In this document: piece after piece, positions 12,455 to 25,499 of the stretch | Position numbering within the stretch: position 1 is the first letter of the stretch | Layout: each line of letters opens with the position of its first letter | Assembly (NCBI GenBank): GCA_021229015.1 | Contig: CM037777.1 | Location: forward strand, 24,054,435 to 24,118,434 | Direction: 5' to 3' | Source of the DNA: Solen grandis | Taxonomy: Eukaryota > Mollusca > Bivalvia > Adapedonta > Solenidae | DNA: 64,000 nucleotides | Translations under genes and position numbers: made by a program | The notes under the pieces: model-generated | Databases searched by the model: none | What the model was told of the DNA's origin: nothing | The model's input: only the letters and a program-made list of their open reading frames with translations

Positions 12455-13334
12455 TCCCCCGCTGCCTTTGGCAGGGGATCCGACCGTCTACCTTCCACCT
12501 CACATGTTTGTCCTGAGCATAACTAGAAAAGTATTTGAGGTATCAACTTGATACTTCATAGGTGGATATATCTCATTGAGGAGGAGTACAGTGCACAGGA
12601 ATGATAACTCTACCTTTCATAATTTTTGAGTTATTGCCTTTTGTTATTTTTCAGGCTTAATTTTTGTCTGGAGCATAATTCAAAAAGTATTTAAGATTTC
12701 AACATGATACTTCATAGGTAGATAGATCATATAGAGGAGAAGTGCAGTGCACAAGAATGATAACTCTACCTTTCATAGTTTTTGAGTTATTGTCCTTTGT
12801 TATTTTTCATACTTTATTTTTGTCCAGAGAAAAACTTGAAAAGTATTTGAGATGTCAATTTGAAACTTCATAGGTTGATAGATGTTATTGAGGAAGAGTG
12901 CAGTGCACAAGAATGATAACCCTAATTTTCATATTTTTTGAGTTATTGCCCTATAATATTTTTTAGGCATAATTTTTGTCCGGAGCAAAACTCAAAAAGT
13001 ATATGAGATATCATCTTGAAACTTCATAGGTGAATAGATCTCATTGAGGAGGAGTGCAGTGCATAAGAATGATAACTCTACCTTTCATAGTTATTGAGTT
13101 ATTGCCCTTTGTTATTTTTCAGACTTAATTTTTGTCTAGAGTGACCTTGAATTTTACTTAATCTCAAAATAGGGGATTAGAGTCTTCACATGGGTTTCAT
13201 ATCTTTAATCACTTTAAGCATCAGTCTTCATTACAAAAAGAAATTCTGTTAAAAATCAAATATTCTACTCTCCAACACCTCTTCTAAAGAACAAGCATTT
13301 GGCGGGGAATGGCCATCTCAACATGGCTCTTGTT
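12455..13334 (+). mobile_element. tandem-core element of the CCCCGC type
   Basis: It opens with a hairpin-capable ccccgctgcctttggcaggg. It carries four units of about 156 bp marked by acttcatagg at about 12552, 12709, 12865 and 13021, each with gataactctacctttcat. It ends with ggcgggg (inverse of the start), hairpin ggccatctcaacatggct and ctcttgtt at 13327-13334. It has the same terminal architecture as 1786-2360 but an unrelated core. Confidence 0.78.
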
Positions 13335-14574
13335 ACCCATAGTTATGTAAGACATTGTAAGACATGGATGTGACCATGTTCTAGTTTGATGTAGTCCTTT
13401 TATATAAAATGAAAGCAACTCGCACAGACGCCAAAATCAATGTGAAGGACTCCAAATGTTTTCTCTAAAATGCCTGACTTCCAAGCATGACATTGTATGA
13501 AGCTGAAAGCAGCTCTTAAATATGACCCTAGAAATTAAACAAGTATTGACTTTTAAATCTCAGGAGGTAATTTCATTATTTCATACAGCAGCAAACTTCG
13601 CAAGTTAATTCAATTAGGAAAAACTTAAATCCCATATAAAACCTGATGTTCAAAAGTATTCCAGCCATACAAAAATATTGCCAAATTTGATAAATATATA
13701 TACTTTTTTCACAATATTTTAAATCTGAGATAAAATCTGCAAGAAACAAATGGGAAAATTGTTGTTAAACCCACATGCAGATCTCGAAATTTTCTCAACA
13801 GTTGCAATTTGGTATATGTTCATATGTAAATTTGTTGGTGGGTCGCATTGTCTCAGCTTAGACATGGATCAAATAACTTAGCAGTAAAGTTTGCCATGTT
13901 GAGTAAATCTTGTTATACCTCAGACTCCCATCTTACTCCAGCAACCTGTCTTCACAATATTAGGTGCAAATAAAATGTATCTTGAAAGTGTTGTTTGATG
14001 AATAGGGAGAATGTATAAAAAAAAAAATTGATAATTCATATTTTAAGTTGTTGTTATTTTTGAGGTTGTGTTTTCAGTTTTCTTGGGTTTTTTTTCTGTT
14101 TGGGGTAATAATGCAGTTTCCTCTTATGAGATAACAGTATAGCTTTACTGTTGAAAATTTGGTTTCCTCCTTTGTGTGTTTGGCATGAGAAAGGTTTGAG
14201 AGGTATACTGGAATCACTGTGTTTGTCGGTCAGTCCATTTGTCTCAAAAGGGAATTTCTTTATAACTAATGTCATAAGTAACATATCTTGACCATATTTG
14301 AAACATCTACCTGGTATACCATTTGTTTAGATAAAGATTTGATTACAGATTGGGTCTGATAGGTCATGGTCACTGTTATTAAAAATAGAAGTTACTGCCC
14401 ACTGATCCCAAATAGAATTTTCTCAATGTCTTTGGTCAGGAATGAATTGAGGTCATTGATACTTATAATAGATTTTTGTTACTGTTTACCACCTGCCCCA
14501 GTATGGATTTTTCTTATAACATTTGTCAGGAATAAAATATCATAATCACTTGCTAACTTGCAACATAATTATAT
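13335..14574. other. noncoding stretch
   Basis: Nothing recognised. Confidence 0.6.
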
Positions 14575-14702
14575 AGACTTGACTATTTGAGTTTATGGTC
14601 GCTTTGACAGTATTTCAGTCATATAGCGACGTCCAGCTAATTACATGTGGAGGAAGACCCCGAATGCACGAGGCATCCGGGTAGAACCACCGACCTTCCG
14701 CA
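14575..14702 (+). repeat. SINE-like repeat (mollusc-type)
   Basis: Contains acagtatttcagtcatatag, cgacgtccagctaattac, ggaggaagaccccg and gtagaaccaccgaccttccg. Other copies are at 29610-29750 (inverted) and 32262-32352 (inverted, decayed). Confidence 0.6.
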
Positions 14703-14969
14703 ATAATAATATAGCTTAAGCTTTGTAGAGTTTGTATGGGTATGATGGATCAAGGTCACTTTTACCAAAAACGGGCTTTCATAACTTTTGATGATGTCTA
14801 ACAGGAATTAGATATTTTAACCATGTTTTGGGGTAAATAGTATCAAAGGTTCAACGATATGTAAGGCTATATCAGGGCATGAACTGGATTAAGCTTCACA
14901 TATATCATTCCAAGACTACTTTCTATGATCCTTTACAAGAATTGGTTGGAATTGATTAATATTGCATTT

Positions 14970-15000
14970 GTGTGTGTGTGTATGCATGTGTGTGTGTGTT
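14970..15000. repeat. (GT)n microsatellite
   Basis: Two short GT tracts separated by atgcat. Confidence 0.85.
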
Positions 15001-15277
15001 TTACACATATATATTTTTTACTTAATAAAGTACATAATATATTTACTGCTCTCAACATACGACCATACTGAGACAAAGCAGTATGCCGGGGTATATGTCA
15101 CTTCTTATGTCTGCTGATCACCTAACTAAAGCAATGATAAAAGTATTTTGATATCACTTGCTCATACTGTTTTGCATAAATATTATTACTCTTCTGGATT
15201 TGATGTCAGTGTCAAAATAAAATGCCTTGTCATCGTGAAACCTTTTTGAATATGATAACATTCATTACGTTATAGTT

Positions 15278-15372
15278 AGTGTTTATTAAGAGAGAATTTA
15301 ACAGTTAAGAAGCCAAAACGAGTGTAGCGAGTGATGGCTTCTTAACTGTTAAATTCTCTCTTAATAAACACT
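15278..15372. repeat. perfect palindrome, 38-bp arms and 19-nt loop
   Basis: The arm at 15278-15315 is matched without error by 15335-15372 (start agtgtttattaagagaga). The loop carries gagtgtagcgagtga. A related broken palindrome (cttaacagttaaatc) recurs at about 16358-16380 near the far end of the adjoining element. Confidence 0.92.
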
Positions 15373-15379
15373 GACTAAC

Positions 15380-16488
15380 TTAGAGTTTGCCCCGCCTTAT
15401 TACTGCGTCACACTGCTATATTAGGAGATGGCACCATAAAATTGTTACGTCAGTGTGTTGTTAAAGTATTTACACACGTGCACGTGCTTTCCAAATATGG
15501 ATGTAACACATAAATTTCGCGCGTTTTTCACTGTTGGCTCATTTCTTTTTCAGATTTCAATAAAGAAGCATGGAAATTTAATATGGTGATGACTTATTTA
15601 TTTTTTTTTTATTAGTTAAGACATCAGTACACAGCAACTGATTGATGTTAAGGAAAGTATGAAATACATGTATGTAGATCATAATCGTATATCTATAGAA
15701 TAGCCTCTGTCAGCAGAAGAAATCAAGGCTAGGAATACCCTGGAAATACCAAATCAAACGAGTTAATACATGATCTGTAAATTGTTCATGAACGTTATAT
15801 CAATTTCAGTTCTTGTATTTACCAAAGTCGTAAACATAGGTACTGCTTATAGCTCCCTTGCTTGGCGTTCAGCATAATATTAAAGGGTAGTTCCAGGAAT
15901 GGTTGGCCCGGTGTCAGGATAATGTGATTGAGTGTGGTATCATGCCAGCTGTCCACTGATACTGTGCAGTGTGACAGCACTACATCCGTCTCAGGTAGAC
16001 ATCATCTCCAAATGACTTGAATACTGTCGGTGGTACGTTAAACATAATAAACAAACAAAAATATCTTTGTATTTTAATATTTATTTTAGCATAGGAGTCC
16101 ATTTGGACTGAGCTGGTAATCATCATTTTGCAAAAATATTTCTGAAGCTCTTCATTCTTATGTTAATGTGTATATAAACATGATTATTCAAGCAACTTTA
16201 CTCAATGTTTACAAATGACGTCAACATACGCCAGTGTGGAATCAAATGATAAGCACACCTCGTGTGTACGGATCGGTGTAGTAAACACTGCCATGTATGG
16301 CTATCACGTGAATAGGGCGGAGCATAATTTGAAATAATGACATGCGCAGATCGCCGTAAACTCTTAACAGTTAAATCTCAGTTAAGTAGACAAGTCTCAC
16401 AAAATCCCGAACTCTTAACAAATTAAATCGACCAGGATTTTGAAATTTCGGGCTCACTGATTGGATAGAAATTGCGGGCAAACTCTAA
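15380..16488. mobile_element. 1.1-kb element with inverted termini
   Basis: The left end ttagagtttgccccgc is inverted at the right end (gcgggcaaactctaa, ending 16488). No clear coding region is seen. The flanking duplication is not resolved. The palindrome at 15278-15372 abuts the left end. The element contains the SINE-like copy at 15886-16056. Confidence 0.6.
15886..16056 (+). repeat. SINE-like dispersed repeat
   Basis: Contains ttccaggaatggttggcccg, gtggtatcatgcc and a tail cggtggtacgttaaacat followed by an AAAC-rich stretch, typical of a molluscan SINE tail. It is matched in inverse at 37593-37698. Confidence 0.55.
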
Positions 16489-19400
16489 TTACATAATAAG
16501 TATATTGTAATAGGGTCAATTGATAAGCTTCAAGGTAAAGACTTTTTTACAGCAGTTTTTCCCCTTTTTTGAAATTCCATAAAGTTAATGTTTATTCATT
16601 GTAAAGAAAACAGGAATTTATTAAACAGAAACTGATTTGATTTATTCTATATAATGTGACTAGGTCTACTTTGTCAAGAAAGATTGTGTCAGATATCAGC
16701 AAGATACTGCCTTTTTTGAGACAATTTAACCTCCCATTGATCTGATCCATTAAGTTATTGCCTGTGATTATGGCTGAAGGATTGAAGCATACATCTAAAT
16801 TGTAGTAATTCTGTAATCAGTGTTGAAAGCACCGACAGAGTTGTCGGATAATTCTTTATTTCATCTTCATAAAAGGAATTATGTGGAAAACAGTTTCAAG
16901 AAGATGAGATATAGGGGATTTTCAGGTTTTCAGACAGGATATGTGGTCATTAATTCCTTACCTCTTCTGGTGTGGCACTGTGTCTGTAAAGAAATTGCAG
17001 ATTTCTGGGATATCTTAATAGATTTCCATTGATTTTGGTAGGCTTTGTTTAAGCGCAGCAGGCTAGAAGATAGATCAGTCAGATATCGTATATTGGTCCC
17101 AACACACTTTGACATGCTGTAATTAAATTGACCGCTTCCAACCTTCAAACCATATATCAGTGCTAAAAGAAATTGATTGCAAGTAATAACAAGTCTGCAA
17201 GATTTAGATGCAAAGGATTAAGAAGATTATTGCAGGGAACGTATAGCATTCTGGTGTTATGTAAAATCAAAGTCGGAGCACAGATTTTGTATTGGAATTT
17301 ACTGACAAGAAAAAAAGGCGGGAAAATGTTTTGTTTAAAGGTTTGGGGATGTGATATGGATATTTTCCTGTACAAAAATCACCAGCTGTATATAGCCAGG
17401 TAGGTTATGCAGGGTAGACAACTCATGTGTCTCCTATACATCATTATTGATCCTTATTGAACTGGCTGTGGAGTCTGTTACAGTGTATTTCTTTTTCTTG
17501 AACATGCTTTATTTATACCTTTTATTCTTTTTAAACCTGATCAAACTGTTAATTTTGATTAGACATTCTTTGATTTATTTTTCTTTGTATGGTAATTTTT
17601 TTTCATTGTGCACATATTTTATTTAGTACTGTAAAGTAAGTTATTGTTTATATATAATGTATATGATATAATATTATTCTTGCATACCCCAACAGTTGTA
17701 TATGAAGACCTCATTTTGAAATGGCAAAAACAGGAAAGAGTTTATTTTCATACTTGATTTATAGAATAATATTCAACTTATTTTTTCATTTAATTGTTAC
17801 AGCTTAAGCCATTTGAGTGATCATGAAGAAGTATTAAGAAGTAGCATCTGAACATTAGGAACTGGTTTTTGGTATTGGTTATATAGAAACAGTTGGTTCT
17901 AAGGTCCTTCTAGTGACTTCAGGGCTCAGGGGGTTTGGCACATGCTTTCTGCTGTATGTATGTAGACCTCTTTTGGTTGTTTTATTTCTAATGTTTTCAT
18001 AGAAAGGTATACCTTCATGTCAAAAATAATTTATAATTAATTCCTTTGATTACTTTGCATTTGTAATTTCTTGTCTTGAGCATAGCAACTTCTTGTTTGG
18101 GGCATAACTTCAGAAATATTGCAGACACAATAATTATTGTGAAACTTGATTTATTGATGGAGATTGATAAGAGGTGTTGTAGTCAACAAGAACAGTAACT
18201 CTATTTGTATTTTTGTGCAAGTTATTCCCCTTTTTGCATTTTCAATTTTTTGTCCCGAACATGGCTTTCAATAGATACAATTATGAAACTTTATAGAGCT
18301 CTTTCCAAATTGACTGGGTATTCAGATCAAATTCTGCTTTTTATGGAGCCTGATCTGACTCCAGGATTTTGCCTAGAATGTCAAAGAAAAGAAAATCCCA
18401 CTGTAGCTTACAAAGAATTTACAGTGTTGCATGTTTGGTTGTTCTTTGTAGATACTTACCAATATTCTAACAAAAAATATAGGTTGGAAAACAATGAGTT
18501 TTTTATCGCTGTGTAATGGACACTTGGATATAGGTAACGACTGCAATCCATGTGTAGTTAACACGTTAGGTGCAAGTTGAGGGTTGACCACAAAACTGTT
18601 CCATCTTCTTCTATTTCTATATGTACTAAGAACAGTTTGGCGGTCAGCCCTAAAAAAAATATCTGTCACATCCCACTATATTGTGTCCTGTTTTATAAAG
18701 GAAAAAGAAAAAGGATATTGAAAAAGCTCTTAGGATCAGCAATGAAACTTTCCACACATATTCATTGGCTAAGTTCAATCACCAGACGCAGTAGTGAAAT
18801 TTGCACACATACCTATTGCATACATACCTGTTGGCAAAGGGATGGCACATCTCTTTCTTTAAATTATCATGAGTTGTAGCCCTTTAATGTTTTCAATTTT
18901 TTAAGGAAACAAGACTAATGCAAACTTCTTTCTCTAGCAATTACTCCACCTACTAAATATGCATATTATTATTTTTAGCTCACCTTTTCAAAGAAAGGAT
19001 GAACTTAAAAAAATGTAAGTGCTGGCATCCATAGTAATGTTTAAGCTTTGTTAAATATTTACATCATCTTCACTATTGATTAATGAAAATGTACCCAAAA
19101 CTTCACACAGCCATCATCAGACCAACAAGTAGAAAGAAAGACAAACAGTAACTCTTTCAGGTATTTTTACATATTTATGGCTTTTTATGGATCTAGACAA
19201 AAAGGTAAAAAAATGAATTTAAATATTGCCATTATCTTCATTGATGGATGTCCATCGAAGTTTACAAATGTGTTTATCATTATGAAACCAGCCAGCAGAA
19301 ATAAGGACAATACATGTTGGCATAGGGGCATAGAATACAAGAAATATCTAAAATGGTTTTTTATAGGTTAAGGAATTTTCATTCATGCATAAATATACTT

Positions 19401-20924
19401 TAATTAAGAAACTTAAATGGAAATATATGCAAACACATTTCAAAGACTCTAATGTTTGATAAGTTATAAAAGCATTGTTGTAAATAATTGTAAAAAACAT
19501 GTCTAATTTTGGTAGTGAACAATGATAATGCAATGTTTTTAACAAAGTTTATTTTGCAAAAAGAAAATAGTCCACGAGATGTGTACAACAACAGGAAGTA
19601 GCAAAAAAAGTACAATTTTAAATAATGTCATATATATTCAAACAAAATGTACAGTAAAGAAAGACTAGACTATTATACAAAAGACACGACTGACCATTAT
19701 CGTAAACAGGCTTACCTGCACCATATAAAATTGTAAAATGATTAAAATTAGAATATGAAATGATTTGATATAACAAATATTTCAGAGTACTTCCAAATGT
19801 TCTTATTTAAAAGCAGTGTAATGTTATAAATTATCCTATGAACTATAAAAAAATCTATGATAATCCGCTGCATAAAACCTAATTTAGTTCCAGGCTGATC
19901 ATGTAATGACCAGTTATCTGCTCGTTGTAGTTAGGACATACACTTTTTTCTTCACCTTTATTTTATTTCTTACTGACAAAAGCTTGTTCAGGTCTGATTT
20001 TATCAGTTGTAAACTGTATCAAAATACATGTAGTTGATACAGGCATATACATTAATGATCAGCACCTTAAAGCATAGATTCATTGATAAAGGACTTCTAG
20101 AACATTCCGAAGAAAAGCGCGCGAAAGACCGACACACAACAAATTTAGTACGCTCTAGAAATAGTTCAGTATTTTTTCTATGAAATATACTTATTTATAG
20201 ACGGTAATACAAAAAATTATATCTGTAAATAGGCTTGTTTGATATTTGTTCATATCATTATTGCATATGACAATTATGATATAAAAGCGATATTAGTTGT
20301 TTTGGTTTGGCGAATTAATTTTCAATGAGAGCATCTCGCAGGCTGGAAGAATCAATATACATAGTAATTAAGGGTTTCATGTCATAACACGGTGGATTCT
20401 TTTTTGTTGTTTTAAATCATTTTCACAAAGTAGCATTCCTCAATTGATGGAAAAGAATTGTATTTAACTTACTGAAATCACTTTCATGTTTACATCAAAA
20501 AGAAAAGTAATAACACCAAGCTGAATGATATATACAAGCTGCACCCCTTATTTACAGTAATTTTATAGTCCATAACGATGCGTTAACCAATAACAGGAGT
20601 CCTTTTATTCAGCTTAGAATTATTTACCGCTGTTAGCGTACATTTGATTGGTTTAAGATGCGAGTTGAAATCGAAATTATACAGCTACGCCGAAAAAAAG
20701 TTTGTGCATGCATTACCTTTGCCCACTCTGTACATGTCACTCAGTTGCTTTTGAACAAGTAGCAAATTTAGGAAAGTTACTCCTCTATGTTTGTGACCAT
20801 ATTTGTTCCTGCTTGGACTTAAATAGATGTTAGGAATCTGTTTAATATTGTCATGATTCGTTTAGATTTAATTACTTTGTTTAGATTGTAAGTTCATGTC
20901 TTTGTAATCACAGAAGAAAGTAGA
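16489..20924. other. noncoding stretch
   Basis: No gene recognised. About 18060-18260 and 18970-19170 are decayed tandem-core fragments (cttgtttggggcataactt; tttttagctcacc). The open frames here have neither splice signals nor familiar domains. Confidence 0.5.
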
Positions 20925-20928
20925 TTAA

Positions 20929-21162
20929 CCCTTTCCCTCATAGAGGAAACCATGAAAAGACCTATGCGAACAGCATAAAACCAGATCAGCCTGCGAGTAA
21001 CTCGCAGGCTGATCAGGTTTTATGCTGTTCGCTGCTCCTCAATGGTCTGGAAATGAGGACTTTATAATTAAATTTGGTAAGGTTTAACTGTGGTTTTCTG
21101 CAGATCAGTCTTTATGTGGTACCTATTGAGTGCGTCAAAATGAGTCTATATGAGGGAAAGGG
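20929..21162 (+). mobile_element. TTAA palindromic MITE, copy 2 (intact, 234 bp)
   Basis: TTAA at 20925-20928 and 21163-21166 flank ends ccctttccctcata and tatgagggaaaggg, which are inverted repeats. A 67-nt hairpin at 20966-21032 has 33-nt arms with one mismatch around a single A at 20999. TTAA targets and CCC-starting termini fit a piggyBac-type MITE; the mobilising enzyme is not in the window. Confidence 0.92.
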
Positions 21163-21279
21163 TTAAAATGCTCGTCATATCTGTGTTGGGATTATTATCT
21201 TAGGTCACTGGCCATTTTTATAACTCTGACTGTCATTTTGACATAAATATGATTTTTGATTGGCATTCGCAACAATGCA

Positions 21280-21345
21280 ATGGATTATAGAAGTTATCCA
21301 CCAGTTGAAGTAGTGAAGCATGCTTTTACCAGACAGCTCTTGTTA
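21280..21345 (+). repeat. orphan 3' terminus of a tandem-core element
   Basis: ttttaccagacagctcttgtt resembles the end of the element at 46663-47993 (cagacagctcttgtt). Little of the body remains. Confidence 0.4.
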
Positions 21346-22350
21346 TATAATGGAATCAAGTGGGAATAGCAGCGGTATTAGTCTCCTTCAGTAATAGCGC
21401 TAGTGTCTGTTGGCATTTAACTTCCTTGTAATTATTATTTAAAAGAATGTGAAATTTCAAAGCCCTTTTCCTTAAAATTGGGTTATAGATTAAGAATCAA
21501 TTATGTTCGTAATAAACATGTGTGAATCTTTTCCTATATTTTTTAGTGTTTTGTTCAATTGTTATTATTTCTAAAAAGTTAAGTTGAAATACAACATAAC
21601 ATCCATTGAAAAAAAAAAATGAATTAAAAAAAGAAAAAGGTCACTATCCAATCAATAAGTAATAGTTCATTTTGACCATAATGTGTCATTAAAATACAAT
21701 AAGCCTTCAATGTCTGTTCTAAAAGAAAGAATGTCCATACAATAGTTTGATATTGGCTTTCCTTATGGAAAAAAGGTCAAACAAATAGGAGAAAACTTAT
21801 TTAAATTCAGATTGCTGTCAGAGAGTATGTATGCATTCATTTCTCAGGCGTCCACCAGCTACTATACAAATGAGGCAGACAGTACAAGCTTGTGTTGACT
21901 GCGAATTAATGAGTGTTTTCTGGTCCCTAAGGAACCAGGAGCTTCTTATTGCCTGACAGGTACCCCAGTACAAAAACTGGGGGAACTCAGGATTGGAGAC
22001 ACCCAGATATTATGTTATTTCTCTTAGACTGGTGGGGACTAGGTCTGTGTAATAAAAGCAGGAAACGATTGATCTGTGAGACAGCACCTGGTGATAAACT
22101 ATTGTCTTGTGAGACCAGTCAGACTTATTCTAGGTGTAGTTTTTCATTTCTGGTATAGACAGATGTCTTAGTGGTTATGTTTTTGTTTTAGATTTCTTTT
22201 TGCTTGAATTCTTAGAACTAAATTACATGTACAATGTGGCTAGGTAGGCTTGTGATTGTTTACCAAGCCACCATTTTATGCCGGGGCATTCCATTGAAAC
22301 TCAGTATTTGACTAAAAGTAATTTCTTAGGCATAAAAGGTTTTATCCTAA
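21346..22350. other. noncoding stretch
   Basis: Nothing recognised beyond a short frame at about 21949 without family or splice support. Confidence 0.5.
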
Positions 22351-22434
22351 CCCTTTACTTCATGTAGACTCATTTTGAAACATTGGCAAACAAAGCAGAC
22401 CCAGACCAGACAGCTCCTAAAGGGATTAAAGCAC
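22351..22434 (-). repeat. fragment of second TTAA-type MITE family
   Basis: Inverted match (ccctttacttcatgtagact, agaccagacagctcct) to the copies at 12240 and 49085. Confidence 0.45.
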
Positions 22435-22514
22435 CATTCTATTGAGGGTAGAAATTATAGAATTTAACATGTCAAATATGTGTACCTACTTTGCCTGATT
22501 CTTATCAAACTTAA

Positions 22515-22748
22515 CTCTTTCCCTCATATAGACTCATTTTGACGCACTCAATAGGTACCACATAAAGCCTGATCTGCAGAAAACCACAGTTAAACCTTAC
22601 CAAATTTAATTATCAAGTCCTCATTTCCAGACCACTGAGGAGCAGCGAACAGCATAAAACCTGATCAGCCTGTGAGTTACTCACAGGCTGATCTGGTTTT
22701 ATGCTGTTCGCATAGGTCTTTTCATGGTTTCCTCTATGAGGGAAAGGG
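22515..22748 (-). mobile_element. TTAA palindromic MITE, copy 3 (inverted, 234 bp)
   Basis: TTAA at 22511-22514 and 22749-22752. Same length as copies 2 and 4. Its hairpin carries a compensated change: a C-G pair in copies 2 and 4 is T-A here. Confidence 0.92.
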
Positions 22749-22752
22749 TTAA

Positions 22753-23991
22753 GGGGCATGTCCATTCACTGTCATTGTGACCATATGCCACTTGTGTGTA
22801 CTTGTCTATGGCAATACCATGGCATGCAGAATGTGATAAATAAAACACTGTACAAACCCTGAACTGTGTCTCAGGTAAACAGTAAGAAACTTGTTTCATG
22901 GCCCTGTTACATTGATATACAATAGTATGTTAATTATTATCATGATGCTGCATGAATGTCATCCAGACTGTACCTGAACATATCCTAAGCAATAATTACA
23001 TGTACTAGGCTATAATTAAATTGATAACTAAGTAGCAATAGATGGTGGGTTGAATTCCCAGGTTTCAGCCAGTGCCATGCAGGGTTGGTACCCTTCTAGT
23101 CTGACCACAGTTGTAGTCATGCAGACACTACTGGCCCCCACGGCACAATGCTCACCCACAAATTATGTTGGCTATCTTCACTGCCTTATATTGATCCGAA
23201 CAAACAATGGGTCACATCCAAGTTTGTCGCTTTCCTGTCATGCAAGTTGGAAGTTTTTGTAGTAAAATTCTGGTATAATGACGAGTGATGTTGCGATCAG
23301 GATCAAGAATGTCTTTCACTCGAGTGATATATCTCTGCAGACATGGTATGTAAACCCCTCATTATAGATATTTGTGAACTCTTTGAACAACTTGTGATAG
23401 TTTTATTTTCTTTTATATTCAGCTGAAACTGTGCATGCCATGTTTAGGGATGAGTATGCCAGACACCTCTGTGGATGAATACATGTTATTCTCTCTCGAT
23501 AAAGCACTTAATTTTCATGTCACATGAGAACTTAATTTTCAAGAATGCAGAGCTCTGTTTTTTTATGCAGACTTAATGCAGTATTTTGTTAAACTACAAC
23601 AAGTTTCTGCATTGTTTTGTGAAGTTAAATACCAGTGCAGTAGTGTTATGTTCATGGAAAGTGGTTACAGTCTGTCAGGTTGTGTGAGAAGCTTTTACAA
23701 TTAGTTTTGGCTAACTTCTCTGTATTTAATTTATTAATGATAGCTTCATACACAGTAGTTGAGAGAAGAGAAATAATCTGTAACAAATGCTAAATTGATT
23801 GCTGGGTGTGTGTTATTTACAGATAGTAGAGAATGTCTTCAGAAAAGAACAGTACGATCATAATTTGCATGTCTCCCGGCATTAACCTTCAATGATAAGG
23901 ATCTACCACTTCACACTATGACACAGATCTCATACAAATGTCTTTTAAAGCATTTGAATACTTAAAAACATTTGGAGGCTTCCATTTTTTT
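22753..23991. other. noncoding stretch
   Basis: Nothing recognised. Confidence 0.55.
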
Positions 23992-25413
23992 AGCTCACCT
24001 GAGCACTTGTGCTCAGGATGAGCTCTTGTGACTGCTTTTTGTCCATCGTGCGTTGTCCGTCATCAACAATTGCTTGTGAACACTCTAGAGGCCACAGTTT
24101 TGCCCAATCTTCATGACACTTGGTCTTGATGTTTGTCTACATGATATCTCGCATGAGATCGAAATTGGGTCATGTGGGGTCCACTAGGTCACCAGGTCAA
24201 ATCTTAAAAAAACCTTGTAAACACTCTATGGGCCACAGTTTTAGCCCAATCTTCATTAGATTTGGTCAGGATGTTTGTCTACATGATATCTTGGATGAGT
24301 TCCAAAATGGGTCATATGGGTCAAAAAGTAGGTCACCAGGGCAAAGTTTAGAAAAATCTTGTGAACACTCTAGGGCAGGGATCCTAAAATTTTGGAATCT
24401 CAACCGGTCGACGGCAACCCCCCCCCCCCCCCCCCCCCCCCTTTACAAAATTTCCGTTCCGTACCCCCCCCCCCCCGGAAAAAAAACATAACCGAAAAAA
24501 AAACGAAAAAAAAAAAATAACATTGATATTTTCAATCAACATACCCTGAATCATTTGCAGTGTGAAAATAGATCTTTTATTATATTTCAGCATCCTTTTG
24601 GGCATAATAAGGTATTTTTCTGCAATATTTACCTCTACGAAATCGAAAGTTTGTTTACCGGAAGTGCATGTAATATGACGGTCTGTATATGACTCTAACG
24701 AATCAATAAATTGTTGGAAGCAGTCGTTTTGGTGTTGTTTATTTTTTTCTTACAAATTACAAATTACTAAGGAGATCAAACATTTTGATTACCCTTTGAA
24801 TTGTCATTAATTACCGCATTTAAAAGTCGACCGGTTACAGTTTGCAAACAAGCAATGGTCCATTATTACGGCATAGATAATTACACGGCACCGTCCAAAT
24901 AACCGCTAAGTAACAAACCGTCAATCCATTCATCTTAACTGCCCAATAATGACCTAGACGGGTGTCCCCGCCTGACCCCCACTGACACCTGCCCCGAGGG
25001 CACACCGGAAATTCAAGAAGTAGGTCAATTGGGTGTAAGAGAGACTATTATGAACCGTTTGGACCGATTTTGAAAGTTTTAGACGAGGATTATGGATTTT
25101 TTTTCGACCGATTTTTTTGGTACTTTTTGAAATCTGAACCGGTCGATTGAGATCAAAATCGTCAAACCGGTAAAAAATCGGTTTTTAGGATCCTTGCTCT
25201 AGGGGGCCCACATTTTGTCCTAGTCTTCATTAAACTTGATAAGAATGATGACTGCATGAATTCCCAGTTGAGTACAAATTCAGGTAGGATCAAAATCTAG
25301 TTCACTTAGTCAAATGTTAGAAAAACACTTTAGATGTGACATTTTTTGTCATCATGCCTAACACAGCAATCTTACTCAGGTGAGCGACACAGGGCCATCT
25401 TGGCCCTCTTGTT
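23992..25413 (+). mobile_element. AGCTCACCTGAG-type tandem-core element, split by a hAT MITE
   Basis: The 5' end is agctcacctgagcacttgtg (hairpin-capable), followed by a short GTCC microsatellite and units of about 145 bp. The 3' end is actcaggtgagcg, hairpin agggccatcttggccct and ctcttgtt. The body is broken between 24376 and 25196. Confidence 0.82.
24376..25196. mobile_element. 821-bp hAT MITE nested in the tandem-core element
   Basis: The termini cagggatcctaaaa and (inverted) caaggatcctaaaa differ at one position. CTCTAGGG is duplicated exactly at 24368-24375 and 25197-25204, the 8-bp duplication of hAT elements. Subterminal AACCGGTCGA motifs occur near both ends (24401 and about 25137). 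It holds runs of 24 C (24418-24441) and 13 C (24464-24476). No transposase frame is seen. Confidence 0.9.
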
Positions 25414-25499
25414 TATATAAAGTAACAGTAGTATGAAATATTTAGCATACATGATTCAATAAAATATTTCCTCTGCCAAAGAAGTTATTTATAAGTTCC

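Noticed and set aside
18205..18879. Frames of about 100 codons on both strands
   Set aside because: They overlap a decayed tandem-core fragment. No domain, start context or splice support.
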